Positions 7,374-10,738 of a stretch of DNA of 10,738 bases are shown in pieces. This stretch comes from Coriobacteriia bacterium (GTDB taxonomy: Bacteria; Actinomycetota; Coriobacteriia; Anaerosomatales; PALSA-660), in NCBI GenBank assembly GCA_003133285.1, contig PKWR01000017.1, positions 1 to 10,738 on the forward strand, in the 5' to 3' direction. Under the pieces are notes generated by a model. That model worked only from the letters and a program-made list of their open reading frames with translations, was not told the DNA's origin and did no database searches. The translations under genes and the position numbers were made by a program. Each line of letters starts with the position of its first letter. Position 1 is the first letter of the stretch.

Positions 7374-7379
7374 CTCCTT
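7374..7379 (-). promoter_or_regulatory. Strong ribosome binding site of yajC
   Basis: AAGGAG on the minus strand, 5 nt from the ATG at 7368. This is the best Shine-Dalgarno in the minus-strand cluster, consistent with the downstream HD gene relying on coupling to yajC. Confidence 0.7.
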
Positions 7380-7391
7380 GCCCCGAGGGTG

Positions 7392-7408
7392 GCGCCGTTA
7401 GCCGGCGC
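7392..7408 (-). other. Small hairpin in the yajC leader
   Basis: GCGCCG and CGGCGC form a 6-bp stem around a 5-nt loop. It lies between the candidate yajC promoter and the Shine-Dalgarno, so it would be the first structure in that leader. It has no U-tract. It could be a leader structure or part of the end of the tgt transcript. Confidence 0.35.
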
Positions 7409-7416
7409 AGAACGTG

Positions 7417-7425
7417 ATGATAGCA
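7417..7425 (-). promoter_or_regulatory. Candidate extended -10 promoter for yajC
   Basis: The minus strand reads TGC-TATCAT: five of six matches to a -10 hexamer plus an extended TGN element. No convincing -35 is seen 16-18 nt upstream. Transcription would start near 7410, giving a leader of about 42 nt with the hairpin at 7392-7408 and the strong ribosome binding site. Confidence 0.4.
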
Positions 7426-7461
7426 CCGGCCATCGCGCGCGAACGCGGGCGCGCACGCGAG

Positions 7462-7474
7462 CGGACCTGGTCCG
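7462..7474 (-). terminator. Possible weak terminator hairpin after tgt
   Basis: A perfect 13-nt palindrome (CGGACC, one central base, GGTCCG) begins 6 nt after the tgt stop codon; flanking GCGCA/TGCGC arms could extend it around a 6-nt bulge. Nearby, 7435-7454 can form a second stem (GCGCGC, 8-nt loop, GCGCGC). There is no U-tract, and such palindromes arise easily in GC-rich DNA, so this is tentative. It would separate tgt from yajC expression. Confidence 0.3.
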
Positions 7475-7479
7475 TGCGC

Positions 7480-8601
7480 CTAGTAGTCCGCCGCCGCCGG
7501 GCTGTCCAGCCAGTGCCTGAGGAAGGCCCCGTAGCGGTGCTGCTCGATGGCTTCGCGGGCGCGCCGGGTGAGGTCCAGGAGGTAGAAGAGGTTGTGCTCG
7601 GTGAGCAGGATCGCGCCGAGCATCTCCTTCGTGGTGACGAGATGACGCAGGTACGACCGCGAGTACGTCGTGCACGTCGGGCAGGAGCACTCGGGGTCGA
7701 GCGGGCCGAGGTCGCGCGTGAAGCGCGCGTTGCGCAGGTTCAGACGGCCCTCGCTGGAGAATGCCGTGCCCAACCGCGCCGTGCGCGTCGGGAGCACGCA
7801 GTCGAACATGTCGACGCCCAGCGCGACCGCCCGAAGGATCGTCGTCGGATTGCCGACGCCCATCAGGTAGCGCGGGCGGTCCGCCGGCAGCAGGCCGCAC
7901 ACGGGCTCGAGCGACTCGAGCATGAGCTCGTGGGGCTCCCCGACCGAGTAGCCCCCGATGCCGTAGCCGGGGAAACCGATCTCCGTCAGGCGCTCCACGC
8001 TCTCCTCACGGAGGTCTGAGAACACGCCTCCCTGCACGATGCCGAACAGCAGCTGGTCGTCGCGCGTCCGCGCGACCTCGCAGCGTCGCGCCCACTTGGC
8101 CGACCGGCGCACGGCGGTCGCCACGCGGCTCTTCTCGGCCGGATAGGGCGGACACTGGTCGAGTTGCATGAAGATGTCGGCGCCGAGCTGCTCCTGGATC
8201 GCGACGTTGTCCTCCGGCGTCCAGAAGTGCTTCGTGCCGTCGAGGATCGAGTTGAACGCCACCCCGTCGTCGGTGACCTTCACGGTGTCGGCGAGGCTGA
8301 AGACCTGGAACCCGCCCGAGTCGGTCAGCACCGTCCCCTTCCAGCCCATGAAGGAGTGCAGGCCTCCGGCCGCTTCGACGACGTCCGCGCCGGGCCGCAG
8401 GAAGAGGTGGTACGTGTTCGACAGGATCGTCTGCGCCCCGAGCTCGCGCAAACGTGACGGCAACATGCCCTTCACCGTCGCGCGTGTGCCGACAGGCATG
8501 AAGAGCGGGGTATGGACGTCGCCATGGGCCGTGTGGAGCACGCCGCGGCGTGCCGAAGTGCCCGGATCCGTGGTCATGAGGTCGAAATCGCCGGTTCGCA
8601 T
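7480..8601 (-). CDS. tgt: tRNA-guanine transglycosylase (queuine tRNA-ribosyltransferase)
   Basis: Exchanges guanine-34 in the anticodon of tRNAs for Asp, Asn, His and Tyr with the queuosine precursor preQ1; QueA, encoded upstream, acts next. The 373-residue length is normal for a bacterial enzyme. TDSGGFQVFSL (93-103) carries D94, the presumed active-site acid/base. GIVQGGVF (187-194) and YGIGGYSVGE (213-222) line the substrate pocket, and D267 in VDMFDCVLPTR is the expected nucleophile. Zinc ligands are C305, C307, C310 (CSCPTC) and H336 (EHNLF). The start ATG at 8601 lacks a well-placed Shine-Dalgarno (a GGAG lies 12 nt away) but is preceded by TAGAAT, so the message may be leaderless. It is transcribed divergently from the ECF sigma gene, 114 bp away. 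Confidence 0.97.
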   Translation of the reverse strand: MRTGDFDLMTTDPGTSARRGVLHTAHGDVHTPLFMPVGTRATVKGMLPSRLRELGAQTILSNTYHLFLRPGADVVEAAGGLHSFMGWKGTVLTDSGGFQVFSLADTVKVTDDGVAFNSILDGTKHFWTPEDNVAIQEQLGADIFMQLDQCPPYPAEKSRVATAVRRSAKWARRCEVARTRDDQLLFGIVQGGVFSDLREESVERLTEIGFPGYGIGGYSVGEPHELMLESLEPVCGLLPADRPRYLMGVGNPTTILRAVALGVDMFDCVLPTRTARLGTAFSSEGRLNLRNARFTRDLGPLDPECSCPTCTTYSRSYLRHLVTTKEMLGAILLTEHNLFYLLDLTRRAREAIEQHRYGAFLRHWLDSPAAADY

Positions 8602-8607
8602 GGGCGG

Positions 8608-8613
8608 ATTCTA
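8608..8613 (-). promoter_or_regulatory. Candidate -10 element giving a leaderless tgt transcript
   Basis: TAGAAT on the minus strand (five of six consensus matches) lies 6 nt before the tgt ATG. That spacing would put the transcription start on or next to the A of the start codon, the arrangement seen for leaderless genes in actinobacteria. No clear -35 hexamer lies 17-18 nt upstream. Confidence 0.45.
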
Positions 8614-8640
8614 CTCCAGCCGTCGCGTCGTCCTCGACGC

Positions 8641-8665
8641 GCACTGTCCAGATAATGGACACTGC
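8641..8665. promoter_or_regulatory. 25-bp dyad, putative operator between tgt and the sigma gene
   Basis: The arms are GCA-C-TGTCCA and TGGACA-C-TGC around the centre GATAA: nine of ten arm positions pair, the single C/C position being the exception. It is centred at 8653, about 52 bp upstream of the proposed tgt start site and about 55 bp upstream of the proposed sigma start site, ending 10 bp before the ECF -35 element. The geometry fits a dimeric transcription factor able to act on both promoters. The protein family cannot be told from the motif. Confidence 0.5.
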
Positions 8666-8675
8666 AAGTAGTCGG

Positions 8676-8701
8676 TGAACCGGACCGGCGCCCGACGCGT
8701 C
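8676..8701 (+). promoter_or_regulatory. ECF-type promoter for the sigma/anti-sigma operon
   Basis: TGAACC (8676-8681), a 16-nt spacer and CGTC (8698-8701). This is the classical ECF pattern of an AAC-type -35 and a CGT-type -10 at 16-17 nt, here directly upstream of an ECF sigma gene, so autoregulation is the natural reading. Transcription would start near 8707-8710, leaving only a very short leader before the ATG at 8716. Confidence 0.6.
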
Positions 8702-8715
8702 GAAATGGGTATGGC

Positions 8716-9267
8716 ATGGCCGAGCATGCACGCGACGACGCGGACCTGGTGACACGGGCCGCCGCAGGCGACATGGGGGCGTTCGAGGCGCTCGTACGAG
8801 CGCACGCTGACGCCGTCCATGCGCACGCGTACCGCTTCTTCGGCGATGCCCAGGCCGCACAGGACGCGACGCAGGAGGTCTGGGTCAAGGTGTACCGCTC
8901 GCTCGAAGGGTTCGGTAGCCGCGCGGCCTTCTCGACCTGGCTGTTCCGCGTCACGCGCAACGTATGCCTCGACATGCTGCGTTCCGGACGGCGCGCGGCG
9001 ACGCCGATCGACCCGGTCCAACTGCACGGCATCGCCAACGATGACACCGCGAGCGAGGCCGTCGGAGCCGTCGACCTCGAGACCGCGATGCGCGCGCTGT
9101 CCCCGGAGGACCGCGAGGCGTTCAACGCGGTCGCCCTGTTCGGACTTCCGTATGCGGAGGCCGGAACGGTCCTCGGCGTACCCGCCGGCACCGTCAAGTC
9201 CCGCGTGTTCCGGGCGCGCCGCGCGTTGACGACACTGCTCAGTCTCGATGCGAAGGGAGGTGCATAG
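8716..9267 (+). CDS. ECF-family RNA polymerase sigma factor (sigma-24 type)
   Basis: A 183-residue group 4 sigma factor that directs RNA polymerase to a stress or envelope regulon. Region 2 spans about 24-92 (AFEALVRAHADAVHAHAYRF, then DAQAAQDATQEVWVKVYRSL, and the -10-contacting FSTWLFRVTRNVCLDMLRS). A variable linker follows (93-120), then region 4 (about 122-175) with LSPEDREAF, the turn LPYAEAGTVLGVPAGTVKSRV that reads -35 elements, and FRARRAL. There is no C-terminal extension, so it is a minimal ECF protein. The ATG at 8716 lacks a clear Shine-Dalgarno; ATGs at 8705 and 8711 are out of frame. The anti-sigma gene starts 3 nt after its stop codon, so the two are co-transcribed. The exact ECF group and regulon cannot be given from sequence alone. 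Confidence 0.95.
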   Translation: MAEHARDDADLVTRAAAGDMGAFEALVRAHADAVHAHAYRFFGDAQAAQDATQEVWVKVYRSLEGFGSRAAFSTWLFRVTRNVCLDMLRSGRRAATPIDPVQLHGIANDDTASEAVGAVDLETAMRALSPEDREAFNAVALFGLPYAEAGTVLGVPAGTVKSRVFRARRALTTLLSLDAKGGA

Positions 9268-9270
9268 GCG

Positions 9271-10281
9271 ATGGAGATGGACTGCATCCGCACACAGGCC
9301 ACGATCTCGGCGCTCCACGACAAGGAGCATGTGACCGACGAGAACGCGGAAGCCGCCCGGGCGCACTGCGACGAGTGCGAGCGATGCCGCGCGTTCGAGG
9401 CGGACCTCGGGGCGCTCAGCGGACTCCCGATGCCTAAGGCGCCCCCCGAGCTGATCGGCCGGATCATGGTGGCCGTGGCGGCCATCGCATCCGAGCGCGC
9501 GCAGGAGGCCGAGGAGATCGTCCCCCCGGCGAGCGAAGCCGCAGCGAGCGACCTTGAGAGCACGGCCCCGCGCTTCGAATGGTTCACGGGCAACGTGCGC
9601 TGGGGCACGTTCGGAGCGCTCGGGGTCGCAGCCGTCGCGCTCGTGCTGTTCCTCGTCGTCGGCACCGGCAGGCCGGTGACCGACAAGGCTACCGTGGCGA
9701 CCAGCGGCGGATCGACAAGTCTCGCCGCCCCGGAGGCCGTCACGGGTGCCGCGCCTGCGGCCCCCGCGCCCACGCCGGCGCCCGCCCGGGCGCCCGACTA
9801 CCTGGCGTTCGAAGCGCGTGTGTACACGCCCGGTTCGCTGCTCTCCGACGCGGTGGCCGCGACACAGTCGGTCGGCACGCTGTCGACCGCGTTCGGAGGG
9901 AACGGCGCGCCGACGCAGATACCGGCGTATCGTTCCCCGCTGACCGACGGCTCGATCGTGGTCAAGGGCCCCGACGGGACCCGCCTGTACGAGCCGGTCA
10001 CGCGGATGTTCAACAGCGCGAAGTACCAGCTCGTGGCCGGCAACGCGATCGAGAGGTTCGGGGTGTGGCCGGAGCTCCCGACCCGCTTCCAGGCCCCGGC
10101 CTCGCCTGACGGCTTCCCCACGTTCACTGCCGCAGGTGCGGACGCGCTCGGTGTCCGGACCTATGCGGCGAAGGGCGTCCCGCAGGCACAGGGATTCGCG
10201 GTAGCCCCCGGAACGTCCGCGACGGACCCGGCAGCCTCGAATCCGAACTGGACCTGGTGGGAGCCGCTGTTGATGCCGTGA
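9271..10281 (+). CDS. Membrane-anchored zinc-finger anti-sigma factor with unassigned outer domain
   Basis: 336 residues. The N-terminal cytoplasmic part has the zinc anti-sigma signature H32-x3-C36-x2-C39 (AHCDECERC), with H16, H20 and C5 upstream as possible further ligands; this part would sequester the ECF sigma factor encoded 3 nt upstream. An acidic Ala/Glu linker (about 75-100) leads to one membrane helix (about 111-131). Outside, an Ala/Pro linker (158-175) precedes about 160 residues (177-336) that match no family I recognise. That domain has no cysteine, begins DYLAFEARVYTPGSLL, and ends in a Trp-rich tail (NPNWTWWEPLLMP). It is the likely sensing region. The ATG at 9271 follows GGGAGGTG (9255-9262) with 8 nt spacing. 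The gene converges on queA with only 16 nt between the two stop codons. Confidence 0.85.
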   Translation: MEMDCIRTQATISALHDKEHVTDENAEAARAHCDECERCRAFEADLGALSGLPMPKAPPELIGRIMVAVAAIASERAQEAEEIVPPASEAAASDLESTAPRFEWFTGNVRWGTFGALGVAAVALVLFLVVGTGRPVTDKATVATSGGSTSLAAPEAVTGAAPAAPAPTPAPARAPDYLAFEARVYTPGSLLSDAVAATQSVGTLSTAFGGNGAPTQIPAYRSPLTDGSIVVKGPDGTRLYEPVTRMFNSAKYQLVAGNAIERFGVWPELPTRFQAPASPDGFPTFTAAGADALGVRTYAAKGVPQAQGFAVAPGTSATDPAASNPNWTWWEPLLMP

Positions 10282-10300
10282 CCCGGGGTCTCCCGGATCA
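10279..10300. terminator. Compact inverted repeat spanning both convergent stop codons
   Basis: The 22-nt arms are TGA-C-CCGGG and CCCGG-A-TCA around the loop GTCT, with one unpaired position. The outer arms are the stop codons of the anti-sigma gene (plus) and queA (minus). It could act as a weak bidirectional terminator, but the paired core is only 5 bp and no U-tract follows on either strand. Confidence 0.35.
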
Positions 10301-10738
10301 GATGATCAACATGGCGTCGCCGAAGCTGAGGAACCGATAGCCCTCGGCCAGTGCTGTCCCGTACGCGCGCATCACGTTCTCGCGCCCCGCGAACGCGCTG
10401 ATCATCATCAGGAGCGTGGAGCGCGGGATGTGGAAGTTCGTGAGCATGGCGTCGACCGCGCGGAACCGGTAGCCCGGCAGGATGAACAGGCTCGTGTTGC
10501 CTTCCGTGGCCCGAACCGCGCCGTCCTCGTCGCTCCACGCGCTCTCCAGGGAGCGGGCGCTCGTCGTGCCCACCGCGACGACGCGGCCGCCGCGCTCGCG
10601 GCACTCGGCGACCGCCGCGGCAGCCTGCTCGCTCACCCGGTAGTGCTCGGTGTGGATGTGGTGGAGCGCCGGATCGTCCTCGCTGACGGGGCGGAACGTG
10701 TCGATGCCGACGTCGAGCTCGACACGCGCGATGTGCAC
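10298..10738 (-). CDS. queA: QueA, S-adenosylmethionine:tRNA ribosyltransferase-isomerase, C-terminal part
   Basis: Transfers and isomerises the ribosyl group of S-adenosylmethionine onto preQ1-modified tRNA, forming epoxyqueuosine, the step after Tgt. Only the last 146 residues are in the window; the gene runs off the right edge, and the residue there (GTG, Val) is internal, not a start. Family blocks are clear: VHIARVELDVGIDTFRPV, IHTEHYRVSE, GGRVVAVGTTSARSLES, LFILPGYRFRAVDAMLTNFH, PRSTLLMMISAFAG and the C-terminal EGYRFLSFGDAMLI. No frameshift is seen. It is co-oriented with tgt, but the sigma/anti-sigma pair on the other strand separates them. Confidence 0.95.
   Translation of the reverse strand: MHIARVELDVGIDTFRPVSEDDPALHHIHTEHYRVSEQAAAAVAECRERGGRVVAVGTTSARSLESAWSDEDGAVRATEGNTSLFILPGYRFRAVDAMLTNFHIPRSTLLMMISAFAGRENVMRAYGTALAEGYRFLSFGDAMLII

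Noticed and set aside
8651..8656. GATAAT as a sigma-70 -10 element on the plus strand
   Set aside because: No TTGACA-like hexamer lies 16-18 nt upstream, and the motif falls in the centre of a dyad. The ECF-type element downstream explains the sigma gene better.
8574..9773. Open frame of 399 codons on the minus strand, antisense to the sigma and anti-sigma genes
   Set aside because: The translation is low-complexity Ser/Ala/Arg sequence with no recognisable family, and the opposite strand carries two clear genes with good starts. Long antisense frames are expected in GC-rich DNA.

Overview
The window is high-GC DNA (roughly two thirds G+C by eye), almost fully coding, with eight protein genes and no RNA genes, CRISPR arrays or insertion sequences that I can see. 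The base composition and codon use, the GC-rich hairpins without U-tracts and the apparently leaderless start suggest an actinobacterial lineage. queA plus tgt (queuosine synthesis is uncommon in the classical high-GC Actinomycetes) and the gene order queA / tgt - yajC - HD protein - secD - secF - recJ fit a Coriobacteriia-like or other deep-branching Actinomycetota member best. This placement is an inference, not a database result.

Layout, read along the minus strand from the right edge: the 3' part of queA (10298-10738, cut by the window), tgt (7480-8601), yajC (7081-7368), an HD-domain phosphohydrolase (6354-7088), secD (4626-6248), secF (3734-4633) and a very large recJ (31-3660). Two overlaps of 8 bp (yajC/HD gene and secD/secF) indicate translational coupling. 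Candidate promoters precede tgt, yajC and secD, and a very strong hairpin separates secF from recJ. On the plus strand, lying between queA and tgt, is a two-gene module: an ECF sigma factor (8716-9267) and a membrane-bound zinc-finger anti-sigma factor (9271-10281), preceded by an ECF-type promoter that is probably autoregulated.

Functional themes: queuosine tRNA modification (queA, tgt), the accessory membrane motor of Sec protein export (yajC, secD, secF), an HD hydrolase of unknown substrate embedded in the Sec operon, an envelope- or stress-signalling switch (sigma/anti-sigma), and DNA repair or recombination.

The most unusual gene is recJ. Its 1209-residue product is one continuous polypeptide holding a complete RecJ 5'-3' single-strand exonuclease, a HIRAN domain and a complete RecQ-like superfamily 2 helicase with an unassigned C-terminal region, so unwinding and resection may be built into one chain. 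Other points of interest are the unassigned extracytoplasmic domain of the anti-sigma factor, a near-perfect 25-bp dyad midway between the divergent tgt and sigma starts, and an insertion of about 100 residues in SecD between its first membrane helix and the P1 core.
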